Part shown: positions 30,701-40,990 of the stretch, piece by piece | How the letters are laid out: every line of letters begins with the position of its first letter | Numbering within the stretch: position 1 is the first letter of the stretch | Assembly: GCA_016081115.2 (NCBI GenBank) | Contig: CM071930.1 | Location: forward strand, 37,113,335-37,177,334 | Direction of reading: 5' to 3' | DNA: 64,000 nt | DNA from: Rehmannia glutinosa | Taxonomy: Eukaryota; Streptophyta; Magnoliopsida; Lamiales; Orobanchaceae | Position numbers and translations under genes: made by a program | Notes under the pieces: generated by a model | What the model was told of the DNA's origin: nothing | What the model saw: only the letters and a program-made list of their open reading frames with translations | The model's database searches: none

Positions 30701-32204
30701 TTGCTTTTCTCTCTCCTTGTCCTTGTAGATCTGCGAGAATATCCATGCGTTGTCTTCATCTAGAGTGGGAGCACGATAGATAATCAAGGAAATTTAGCGA
30801 GTTCCTCTTCTTCTTCTATGAATTGTAGCCGTTGGAACTGTTCCTTGACTTGCTCAACTTCCATTTTCTCCACTCACGCAGACGATTACGGATGTGCGGG
30901 TAAGGTGGAGATAGGATCATTACATCACTATCTGCTTGGGTTTGGTTCTTCTTGAGTTTTCATTTGTGTGAGCTACAGTTTGTGTCTTGGGTTGCCTCTG
31001 TTTGATCACCTTCAATGCCAGACTTGGTTGTTTCATCAATTACATCGGAGACTCTACTTCTCCGATAGTCTCGGTATTTGTGCTAGGCGAGTAGGCGACT
31101 CGGTGGTTTCTCTGCTCGGATTGCTTTACAAGTCTTCTTCGTCTCTTAGTTTGTACCGGAGGGATTTACAGTTGAGAGACGGTGTCCTCTGAGTCTTGGG
31201 TGGTGGGGCCGGTGCTTGTGTTTGTTTCGAGGAGTGGCCGTCTAGGTTTGTCGGATCTCCTCTTTTTGACGATCGAGAGAAGGAATTTGTGAGTCCTTCT
31301 CGACCCCGCTCTGCGGGCGCGGGAGCATGTTTAGTTTTCTTTTTTGCGGGGGCAAGAGATTTTAGCATTGCGGGCGGCTTTCTTCTTGGTTGGAGAGGAG
31401 GCATTTTGTGTCTTGGGTGGTGATTCCCCTCCTTTGGTGTCGGCTCTCTTGGCGTACGCACGCTTCGAGCACCGGAGAGATTAGCTACGAACATCCTCTT
31501 GTTAACATGGAAGGCCTTCCCATGTCTCCAAGAGGTACTCCTTTCACCTCCAATAGCCGGCCAATCACTAGGCCATATCCCGAGGATCCTCCAAATGACC
31601 CATCTTCTCTCGAAGGACTTGTTTCCCCACGTTTTGGCGGTCTGCTTTGTAGATAAACTCAGCCCGAGTTTATCTTCTTTTCTTCGATTATTGCAGCCAT
31701 CACAATCAATTTTGCCTTTGTGGTTGGTCAAAGTCGCCAAATTTGATGTCGATGCACTTGGCAACAATGTCCAACAATTTGTGATAATCCTCCTTGGCAG
31801 TCTCTTGTTTTGTTTGTGAATATTATTTTGTCGGCAACATCGGACTTGGCTATTTCTTTCCATGCGTCGACCAAGTTTACATCAGCCTCTTTGATCTCGG
31901 ATGCTCCCTCTGTGGTAGTGAGCAATATTCAGCCAAGTGCATTTGTGATAATCATTGCTTCCAGTGAGCGGATGACTTGATTCCTTCGTCGTGAATCTCG
32001 GCATTCACGTAGGGTGTGCGACCTCCTCCACATAGGTCATAGGATACTCCGGTGTTAGAAAGCGGTTTGATCCTGCGTTTCTAGCTTCTCGCGATTTTCT
32101 TCACCAGGGTGTCGTCGGACCTGCTTCACCATTCCGTCGAAATCCACGGTCGGCCGGTGTGGATTTGTTTTTCCCAACTTGGTAAAGTCATATGTTGGTG
32201 CCAT
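27704..32204 (-). pseudogene. Accessory (env-like position) gene of F1
   Basis: It starts at an ATG at 32204 in a good context (GAGAAATGGC) and runs about 4.5 kb with repeated frame changes. Recognisable sections are NLVDAWKEIAKSDVADKII (about 31850), a basic domain with many Lys/Pro/Ala repeats (31126-31500), long Glu/Lys/Arg coiled-coil-like stretches (28193-28444) and a highly charged C-terminus (27704-27970, RRREEEEEEDVDQDERRR). F2 carries the same protein at 56363-60796 with the same C-terminal VFY ending. It lies after RT, where Sire-type copia elements place an env-like ORF. It resembles proteins usually labelled putative plant transposon protein. No transmembrane or fusion segment was recognised. 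Function unknown. Confidence 0.65.
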
Positions 32205-32285
32205 TTCTCGAGAATAATTTCAAGAAAAATTCGAGAAATAGATTTGAAGCTTGATAGGGTTTGAGAGTGTTTGCCTTTGCTTTTT

Positions 32286-32348
32286 GAGAGAGAGATTGAA
32301 CAGTTTTTAGAAGTGTGAGAGAGAAGCGGACGAAAAATGGTTTAAATA
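32286..32348 (-). promoter_or_regulatory. Promoter-like segment before the F1 accessory gene
   Basis: On the minus strand TATTTAAA (32341-32348) is followed 15-60 bases later by a CT-rich tract (CTTCTCTCTC, CTCTCTCTC). An untranslated stretch then leads to the ATG at 32204. This is the layout of an ordinary plant RNA polymerase II promoter and leader, not a read-through polyprotein. Confidence 0.45.
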
Positions 32349-32689
32349 TGGTTTATGAAAGGGCGTGCGGCGCGGTTTTTGAATCGTGATCGAAATCAAC
32401 GGCTTGGATTTCGCACGCATATTGAGCGATTCATGTCTCGTATTTAATGCGGCAGCATTTATATCCAATCATAGGCTTGGTGTGCGGCTTTATGTCTGTA
32501 CACATCATCATTATCCGACGTGTCTCTTAAAACATTCCGCTAAGTCAAAAGCATTGCGTTTTTGTCTCTTTGCTCATAAGTTATTCAAACTTATCTCTTG
32601 GGCGATTTAACTCTGCTTCTCACATTTCTCTTAGTGACTCGGCTATCCATTGACTTGGTATAGTGACTTTTAAAATCTGGTGATTCTTG

Positions 32690-33262
32690 AGCTAGTTTTT
32701 TTTGTTTTGACTCTTTTTCACCTTCTTTCCATGCTCGGGGTGCTGTTTCAATCCATACGGGGCTTTCTTGAGTTTGTACACTTTGTCTCCAAGGGTCTTT
32801 CGCTCAAATCCGGAGGTTGTTCAACATACACTTCTTCTTCCAATAATCCATTCGGAATGCACTTTTTACATCCATTTGATATACAATGAAGTTTTTGTGA
32901 GTGCATAGGCAAGAAACATCCTTATAGCTTCCAATCTTGCTACGAGGAGCAAATGTTTCATCAAAATCTATTCCTTCTTCTTGGCAATATCCTTTGGCTG
33001 AGTCTTGCTTTGTTTCTTACCACAGATCCTTCCTCGTTCATCTTATTTCTGAACGAATACCCATTTGGTTCCAATAACATTTTGATGTATGGGTCTTTGT
33101 ACTAATTCCCATACTTTATTTCTCTCAAAGCGATTGACTCTTCTTGCATAGCTTGAATCAATGTGTGTCATCAATGCTTGTGACACATCTTTGGGCTCTA
33201 TCTGCGAGATGAAGCATGTGAACATTGCTTCTTGTTGAGTTGGATCTTGTCTTGACACCTTC
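32690..33262 (-). pseudogene. Reverse transcriptase of F1, N-terminal third
   Basis: NRFERNKVWELVQRP and VIGTKWVF (33043-33170) open the RT. Fragments of EEGIDFDETFAP, a YQMDVK-type motif and VYKLKKAPYGLKQ lie at 32720-33000 in shifting frames. The sequence stops at the APRAW position (about 32695). The YVDD box and RNase H are absent, and the promoter of the accessory gene follows directly, so a deletion of roughly a kilobase is inferred. Confidence 0.75.
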
Positions 33263-34800
33263 TCTCATGTATCCAATGACAAGTTCGTGGATGGTCTCTC
33301 GGACCCATCTTACGTCGAGGTTGAAGTAAGTTAGTTGGATTGATCGACTTGCGGTTTTGTGTTCTTTGTGGTCGCTCTCTCTTGATCACTCATTGCAGAT
33401 TTTCCATTTGCTTTTGAGATTCGAGCTATCTCATCTTCTTTCGAATCGATAATCCTTCGCTTGACATAGGGACTCTCGTAAGGTTGGATGTTTGACTTAT
33501 CAGCGACTCTTCAATGTCTTCTCCATTTATGTTTGGCTCATCGAATACTACATGAATGGATTCTTTCCGTAACCATAGTTCTTTTGTTGAGTATTCTCAG
33601 TAGGCTTTGCTTTGGTGAGTATCTAAGAAGATACCTCATCGACTTTAGCATCAAAAGCCTTTAGGTTATCTTTGCCATTATTGTGGATGAAGCATTTACA
33701 TCCAAATATCTGAAATATGCAACATTTGGTTTTCTTCGATCCGGATCTCATAGGGAGTCTTTGTCACCGCCTATTTATCATACATCTGTTTTGGGTGTAG
33801 CAGTTTGTGTTGATTGCTTGACCCAAAACCTTTTTGTAACCCCGCCTTGACTAACATGGTCTTCTTTTTGCTTCTTTGAGGGTTGTTTTTCTTTTCTCGC
33901 AACTCCATTCTGTGTGGAGTCCTTGCGGTGATAGTTCATGACCAATACCATTCTCAACACGATCTTGAGTTATTATTCCATTGACAAACTCGGTTCTCTA
34001 TCGATCTTATTTTGATAATGGTTTGACTCTTCTCATTTTGTATCCTCTTCATTTGTGGTAGCTTTTGTAGAGTTTCTTTCTTCTTGCACATGAATATTGT
34101 CCATGTATATCTTGAGTAGTCATCTACTACCACCAAGGTGTATTTCTTTCCACTTATGCTTCTTTGGTTCCATGGGCCAAATAGATCCATATGAAGCGGA
34201 TGCAATATTCTTGTTGAGGATGGGCAAGTCTTTTCTTGGAACAACGACTTGATTTGTTTTCCCTTCGACATGCATCACATATACTCTCCTTCTTGTATCT
34301 GAGTCGGAAGTCCTTCCACAAGATGACTTCTTGCTAGCTTATTAATCGTTTTGAAATTCGGATGACTCGGCTTTTTTGTGCACGACTAACTTGATTCAAT
34401 TTGTGCTCTTTGCTAGTAGCAGATCTTTGGGTGTTGCGAGGTTTGACCAATCCACTACATACATATTTTTTCTGTCACGCATCCTTGCAGCAAAGACAAC
34501 TTTATTAGATTCAACATTTTTGATTTGGCATGTTCCATGTTGAATCCAACATTGTAGCCCTTGTCGCAGCAGTTGTTGATGCTTAGTAAATTGAAGTTTA
34601 GTCCTTCAACATATGCAACATCGTGATTTCTAAACCATTCCTCCGGATGGATCCAATGCCTCTTATTTCACCAGGAGCTTCATTTCCTCCAAATATGACT
34701 TTGGCTCCTTTGACTTCCTTGAATTTTGATGATTTCTCTTATTTCTGTCATATGCCTGGGAGCGACCGCTATCCATGTACCAGGTTCCTTGGCACTCACT
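33263..34800 (-). pseudogene. Integrase and protease of F1
   Basis: The protease box WYMDSG is at about 34775-34790, followed by a small insertion that disturbs the CSRHMTG part. The pre-integrase domain (about 34430-34500) reads MYVVDWSNLATPKDLLLA. The integrase core at 33954-34271 has LHMDLFGPWNQRSISGKKYTLVVVDDYSRYTW. The segment with the catalytic Glu (33830-33950) and the TPYEIRIEE-type C-terminal region (33600-33760) are readable only in pieces. Order and spacing are normal for copia. No frame is intact. Confidence 0.75.
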
Positions 34801-35178
34801 TTCCTTGAACCCGCAATCAAGGAAATTAAGTTTTAGGTACCCATTCTTGTCAGGTCCGAGGGGTTAGAATTATAAGATGATCCAACCAACCTATAGCCAA
34901 ATGATTTGACTCAAGAGGTTGCCATCTATCGCTGCCATAATCATAATCAATCCTGGCAAATTGCTTGGGAGTCAGGTTCATACATTTGTCTCTTTTGTCT
35001 GTATACTGCATATGTGTTTTAGCAATTGCCTTTCTTGGGTAATTGTGGTGTCTTTGAGTGTAGTGCCTAGGTGCATATGTGTTTGATGAAAGCTCTTATG
35101 CTTTTGGAATGGCCTTTGTTGAGTTCTAGGCCTTTGCCATTTGGGCTTGTATTCCATAAGTCTAGCCGATAGTTCACA

Positions 35179-37145
35179 TTATTCGATCGACTTGGCTTGG
35201 ATATTTTCTACCATTCCCATCATATGTATTTCTTTTATGAGTTTTCTGGGATTTTTGGTAGCTCGCTTCTTCTTTACTGAGTATTTTTTGTTTAGAGTCT
35301 CATTTGAGGACTCGGTGAATCTCTTCTCATTTATCCTTTCAAGACTCTCAACTCGGTTGTTTTCCTTTTCCTTTGTAACCAAGGCCGGTTCGTTTTAGTA
35401 TTGTGCTTTGGATTGAAAGTGTGTGCATCATTTAGAGTTTTGGATTTTTCGGACTCTTCATGACTTGAAGATCCTTTTTCCAAAATTACTCTTGAGGTTT
35501 GACATGGCACAAAGGAATTAAATCCTAAGCTGTCTTGTCTCCACATTCTCTTTGACTCATAATAAGATCATCCAATGATTTAGATGCCTTAGTGAATGAG
35601 GCAATAACATTTTTGAGGTCATTCTCCTCTTTTCTATAGCGCAATTTTCGCTATTAATTTAGCATTTTCGGCCTTTAAACTCTTATTCTCATCGACTATT
35701 TGACTTAGAGTACTCGGCTCCTTAGTCGGCTTTGAGTTTTGACTTTTGAGTAAGTTTGTTTTCCTCATTCAATAGTGTGTGTGAGGTTTTAATGTGCTCA
35801 AAATCTTTCATCATTTTGCCTAATGAATCATAAAGATCGAGTGGGTGATGAAGTGTGTGTGTGTCACGAGTCACTATCACTAGTGTCCGAGCTTGTTAAG
35901 TTAGATTGTACCTCATCTTCTTGATCTTGTTCTTTGGCCATTAAGCGGATCAAGGCTTCTTCTTCAAAGTCACTTGAGTAGTCGGCTTCTTTGCTCGAGT
36001 GTTGTCTCTCTTGACTTGTTGTCTCAGCCGATCTCTGCATGACCATCATTGCCTTTTTCTTCTCTTGTCTTCTTTCTCTCAAGACCTTTCTTTCTTTCTT
36101 CGTTTGCACTTGTTGACTCATGGATATGAGCGATCAATGGCATAGTGACCTGGTTGTCTACAATTCCAACATAGATATTGACCTTTTGCTCAGCTCTTTC
36201 TATTCTTGAGTTTGTCGGCCCTTTGATACTCAACTTGTTGATGATCTGTCCTCTTGGTTGGCCTATCATCCCTTGATTTGGAGGGAGCCGAGTGTCTTAC
36301 GGAGGATTCACCCTTTCCTCTCTTGTAGTTCTTGTTAAAGAACTTGTTAAATCTTTTAACCATTAGAGCTATTTATTTTCCGGGTCAATTGCCTCTTTGA
36401 CTTGACTCTCCTTCCATCTTTGACAACTAGAGCATTTGTTTTGGGTACAATTTTGTCTCTTCCTGGTCTTTCCTTCTCGGCTCAAACTCATAGGCTTTGA
36501 GGTCCGAGAATAACTCATGGTTGGATGTCTTTGATAGGTCCATGGAATGTCTCGGTGCCATGACCTTCATCTCCCATTCATTTGGAAGACTTTTCAGGAT
36601 CTTCATACACATTTCTTACATGTATATTCCTTTCCAAGTGTAGATGACTCATTTGTGATTTTAGAATCGAGCATCCGGTTGATCCAGGTTTTCTCCGAGA
36701 TCATTTTAAAGTTTTCAAATTTTTGTGACCCTTTGAAAGTTTGTTTTCTTTGATTTGCTCACGAGCCTTCACAAATCAATGTCAGTTTTTGTCCCGATTT
36801 CCTTAGCCGTTTTGCAAGATTTCACCTTGTTGAACATGGCTTTGTCAAGGTTTTGTAGAGAATATCCTTGGCTATATTGTCCAGGTTGTATCTTTTTGTC
36901 ATCATTTGTCCACTCGGTTCTTGGTTTTTCAACCATGGTGACTGCAGTCTTTCGATCTTCTTCCCCTTCAGTTTGCAACTCTTTCGTCATGTTGTGTTCA
37001 CCTTTAATATTTGCAGAGGCCCATCTTCTATCACTATCCACATCTCATCATGTAATCTTTGATAGATGAGCACTCGCATACGAATTTTCCAATCATCAAA
37101 TTCTTCAATAGTGAACATAGGAATGCGTGTTAGATTTGCTTCCAT
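35179..37145 (-). pseudogene. Gag of F1
   Basis: The ATG at 37145 starts EANLTRIPMFTIEEFDDWKIRM, an N-terminus shared with F3 (62470). Next come a UBN2-like helical region (36769-37041, LDKAMFNKVKSCKTAKEIG), then MKILKSLPNEWEMKVMA (36427-36612). A CCHC-type knuckle reads CWNCRQPGHYAID near 36140-36180, with the last Cys replaced. An acidic linker (EALIRLMAKEQDQEDE, 35864-36121) and a Lys/Glu-rich tail follow. Frame changes break it in at least four places. Confidence 0.8.
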
Positions 37146-37263
37146 GATAATAATTTTTAATGAAAGAAAAGAGTTTTGAAAGTTTAAGTACTAAAGCGAG
37201 ACCTTTGAAAAGTTTGGAGATCTAGTTCAAGTAACCGGTGCGGAGGGTTCAATGAACCAACCG

Positions 37264-37275
37264 CTCACGATACCA
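37264..37275 (-). promoter_or_regulatory. Primer binding site of F1 (tRNA-iMet)
   Basis: The minus strand reads TGGTATCGTGAG two bases after the LTR end GGGACCTACA. F3 has TGGTATCGAGTG at the same place. Confidence 0.8.
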
Positions 37276-37277
37276 CT

Positions 37278-38812
37278 TGTAGGTCCCAAGGGGTGTAAGT
37301 GTAAGGTTTAGAAGGGGGTTGAATAAACCTTACCAAATTTTCGATTTAGGCCTTTTAAATCTCTGAGTTCTACACATTTGTGTCCTTGATGGAATGATCA
37401 ATTAGTCACTCAGTAGAGTTAATCTCTCAAACTCAATTTGTACATTAGTAGAGTAACTCATGTTGTTGGCTATAATTTGACTCATTGTGGTTTTGTTTGT
37501 TGTGGAAGACTTAACACCCTTAAGTTTGTTTAAGCAAGTTTTACTGACTTGATTTAGTACTTATAGATTATCAGGATGGATAGCAAATTTATCGTGAGAT
37601 ATAAGCAATTAAAAGTGAGATATTTAAATGTGTAAAGTAAATGACACATGATAAAGTTTTTATAGAGGTTCGAAGATGGGGTAATTCTTCTACTCCTCTC
37701 TTCTCCAACTCCTGGAGGAATCCACTAAGTAATGATCAGTTTACAAAGTGGTAAACGGTCCAGATACAAGTCTTGATCACAACGGCCGACTTGATCCTTT
37801 GGGACTCGACCGGAGACGCCTTGATCACTCGGTGGCTTCTAAACGACTCGGCTTCTTCACAGGCGTTTGCGCTTGCTACTCTGACTCACTTGCTCAAGCA
37901 CTTTGGATTTGATCACGAAGCCCTCCAAACGCTTAAGACTTGGTTCGACCTTGAACCTTTCTACAATCCTTCTTGGAATGTAGACCCCTTGTTTTCAGTA
38001 GTTTCCTCTTCAACTGATTGAAGTTCTCTTTCCTTCACAGGTAAGTGTTGGATTGATGTTCTTCGAGATGTAGGCTTGAGGATTGAGAATATTTCAATTT
38101 TGATAAGCTTGTATATCTCACGTGTGTGTCATCCACGCATCATCCTTTTTTTTTTCTCAATCAAACTCCTCAGCCTTTTATAGTGAACTTTCAAAAATTT
38201 GCCCGTTGAAGAGATAGGCTCATTTTTGAAAATCACTTTGCGATCGTTGGTTTGCACTTCTTGGAATTGCCATTTCCTCGTATGAAATGTTTTATCACCT
38301 TTTCGAGTTCGACACGGTGTAGTGCTTCCCATTGGTTCATTTCTTTGCACGCTTCTCGGGGTGAGCACTCCAAGAAAGGTAGTATGGAGATATTACTTGT
38401 TTAAGTAAATCTCTTGATTTACGCGGCAACGGTTCTTTTTGATTATCTCGACTTGATTGCATTTCCTCGCTTTCCCAGGTGACTTAGAGTCGACTTCCAA
38501 TCATGGATGACTCTTGTCACTTCATCTTGAGACTTCAGCTTCTCTTGAGTTGACTTGGTGATGTTTCACTCATTTTGCATCTCACCGCTTCTTGATCGAG
38601 TTCTGTCTGCTCTTCTTTGTTGTACTTTGTCTCACAAGTGAGTTTTCCTTCAAGCCTTGATTGTCTTCTTGCAAGTTGGAGCGTAGGCGACTTAACTCGG
38701 CTTGGCCACTCTAATTGTTACAATACATTTCAAAGCAAGAATTGGGGAGCCAACTTTCTATTCTAAGTTTTACATGGCATTCATCAAAATCTAAACAATA
38801 AAATTCCTAATG
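37278..38812 (-). repeat. 5' LTR of F1
   Basis: It is the copy of 25950-27484. The plus-strand end reads CCTAATG where the 3' LTR has CCTAACA, so the terminal dinucleotide is altered or lost and the exact boundary is uncertain by a few bases. Confidence 0.85.
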
Positions 38813-40378
38813 ATACGTTTGATCTCGGACCCTTTTCATGGCCCCTAGCTTATATGAATTTATTTTTTCTTGACATATATTCAATGAAGTATAATCATGG
38901 AACATTAAATAAATACAAATACTATAAAAAAATCCCAACCTTAATAATCCCATATATTTGATGTAGAAAAATGAACAGTAAAAGTCCTAATCATCGATCC
39001 CTTCGTTTTCTACATTAAATAAAATTATAATTAATATGTGATTTTAATAAATCAAACTAATTAATGAAAGAATTTGTGAAAAATATTGAAAGAGGGCTTG
39101 TGAATTGTGAATATATATATATATATGAAACTTGAAGTAGAAAAAATATTTATACCTTATAATTATTCAAAATATGGTGTAAAATTGTGTATGATATTAC
39201 ACATATTCATACTAGTTAATTCCAACCCCTAAACCTAAATTAGCCCATAAAATAACTAACCCCTAAGTCCCCTAAAATAACCCCTAATTAACCCCTAAAC
39301 TAATTAATGGTTATCACAAAATGTGTTAATAAATATGGGATGAACTTTCAACTCGCTCAGTGGGGACACATTTGTCAAGATTAAATACAACAATATGCAT
39401 AATCTTAAACATTCAAAATGTACTTTTTAACTTTTTACTCTAATCGCCGATTCTTTATTATAATCTCAGGTACACCCTGATGAAACTTTTGATCTCGAAC
39501 TTTCTTACATCCTCTAACTAAGTACTGCGAGTTCACCCCAAGGATATTTTTGATCACGGACCTTCTTGCAGCCCACCTCGAGGATACTTTTGATTTCAGA
39601 CCTTCTTACGGCCCTTCACTAATAGGGTTGACAATCTCCGACACGACACAAAAACACGATCGAAATCTAACACGATATAAGCGGGTTAGGGTCAACTCAT
39701 TTATTATTTGGGTCATAATCGTGTAAGACCTACTTAACCCAAATAGGTCAATTTTGGGTTGATCCGAAATGACCCACTGAATTTGTTTAACTCGTTTGAA
39801 GAAAAAAAATCTGATAAATTCTACTTTTGTATTTGGTGAGTTAATTAATTGTCTTTTTATTGATATTTGCATCATAAGTTTGTGTTTTCTCTTGAAGCTT
39901 AATTGTATTTTTTTTATTTAAATGTTAAGATATTGTAGGAGTGCAACTTATTAGGAGTTTGTCCATGTTCCTTGGATGCCTAATCTGATAAGCCTTATAT
40001 TAAGCCAAATTATGATTTGCATATTTTTATTGTGATTCGTTATGTTTTTAATATTCTATATATAAATAACCCAAAATTCCCATTTTATTATGATAAATAC
40101 ATGTCTTATTCAAGGTTGAAAAATATACAGGTTATTTTGGGTCATGTTTGGATTACCCGTATATTAAATAGATCGTGTCTGGGTTAACCCATCTGACCGA
40201 AATAATTAAACGAGTCGTGTTTAAGTTGGCCAAATTTCTGTAATTATAGTGTCTCAACATGACCCGCGAACCCGAACACGACTCGAATTGCCACCACTGC
40301 TCACTAACATGATTTCTTTTATTCCACATTGCATATAAACGAAAATACATATATTAAACATTTAATAATGACAAAACA
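38813..40378 (-). repeat. 5' LTR of gypsy G, 5' portion (contains hAT2)
   Basis: The gypsy LTR resumes with GATCTCGGACC and contains related units at about 39520-39610. It is split by hAT2 (39623-40299) and probably ends at ACAAAACA (40371-40378), the complement of a TG start. An AT dinucleotide run is at about 39110-39124, and a CCCTAA-rich tract at 39225-39300. No coding signal. Confidence 0.55.
39623..40299. mobile_element. hAT2, 677-bp non-autonomous hAT element
   Basis: The ends TAGGGTTGACAATC and (reverse complement) CAGTGGTGGCAATT form an imperfect terminal inverted repeat of hAT type. The flanks TTCACTAA (39615-39622) and CTCACTAA (40300-40307) are an 8-bp duplication with one difference. 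Subterminal regions are rich in CACGA and GGGTT units in opposite orientation. There is no transposase. Confidence 0.75.
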
Positions 40379-40396
40379 TAAGTGAATAGAAATATC

Positions 40397-40954
40397 TGGG
40401 ATGAGATCACTCCACTTTTCTATTCCATTTTTTATTCCATACATTGGATGAATGATATGTGTATAATTGTGACATCATCATGTACACGTGTCATTCATCT
40501 AATGCAATAGAATAGGTGGTTGTGGGGTAAAAATGTAATTCCATTTTTTCATATTTAAATGCATTATTTTTATTATTATTATTGGGCTACATGAATTAAT
40601 ATTCAAGTGGCCCATTGATAGAGCCTTAATAGGCCTACATAGTCTTAATAGGCCCACATAACCTTAATACGCCGTCGGCCTTAATAGGCCCATGCCCCGG
40701 TATAAATAGCCACCTCATTAGTTAATCTTTCATTAAGTACATTTCAATTGCTAATTAGCTTTTATGTTTTGAATTATCTTCCTACACTTTGCTGACTTAA
40801 GCAACAAAGGGCTTTCCGAGACAACCTTGGGGCCATTCTAACCATATTTGCGTGTTGCGGGCCGGTTCTCCCCTATTGGTATTTAGCAATTCGGAGTTTG
40901 ATCCCTCAAACCGGAACGTCTGAACTTGGAGTGAACTGTAAGTATTTTGCAGCA
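40397..40954 (+). repeat. 5' LTR of gypsy D
   Basis: The end is well placed, by the PBS at 40961. The start at TGGGATGAG (40397) is a guess. It holds TATAAATA at 40701-40708. Upstream of it are three or four CTTAATAGGCC units and four TGGGCC/T boxes (40583-40588, 40609-40614, 40651-40656, 40687-40692). Confidence 0.5.
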
Positions 40955-40960
40955 TCATTT

Positions 40961-40978
40961 TGGCGCCATCTGTGGGAA
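40961..40978 (+). promoter_or_regulatory. Primer binding site of gypsy D
   Basis: TGGCGCCATCTGTGGGAA, the type found in Tat/Athila-related gypsy elements and different from the initiator-Met sites of the other elements here. Confidence 0.75.
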
Positions 40979-40990
40979 CTCGGCCGAAAT

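Larger units (their letters stand above)
25950..38812 (-). mobile_element. Copia element F1 with a long accessory gene
   Basis: Two LTRs of about 1.54 kb (25950-27484 and 37278-38812) share TGTAGGTCCCAAGG on the plus strand. Between them on the minus strand are PBS, gag, PR, INT, truncated RT, a promoter-like segment, a 4.5-kb accessory frame and the PPT. F2 and F3 belong to the same family. It is inserted in the LTR of gypsy G. I found no clean target duplication (flanks TCTTT and ATACG). Confidence 0.9.
20224..40378 (-). mobile_element. Gypsy element G (chromovirus-like), 5' part
   Basis: A minus-strand Ty3/gypsy element read 5' to 3' as 5' LTR (25439-25949 plus pieces after 38813), PBS, leader ORF, gag, PR, RT, RNase H and INT. 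Gene order and the C-terminal motif HVSMLRKYV suggest a Tekay/Del-type chromovirus, but the chromodomain region is cut off by copia A at 20223. F1 and hAT2 interrupt the 5' LTR. Several catalytic residues are gone. Confidence 0.85.

Noticed and set aside
27752..31656. Many plus-strand ORFs of 60-130 codons opposite the F1 accessory gene (and at 56573-60300 in F2).
   Set aside because: They are Phe/Ser/Leu-rich mirror images of the Lys/Glu-rich coding strand, and their frames are not conserved between F1 and F2.
25945..38817. A target duplication for F1.
   Set aside because: The flanks (TCTTT on the left, ATACG on the right) do not match, and the right LTR terminus is altered.
39225..39300. 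A CCCTAA-rich tract suggested interstitial telomere repeats.
   Set aside because: Units are irregular (ACCCCTAA, CCCCTAAAAT) and embedded in a gypsy LTR; no run of the exact plant repeat CCCTAAA.
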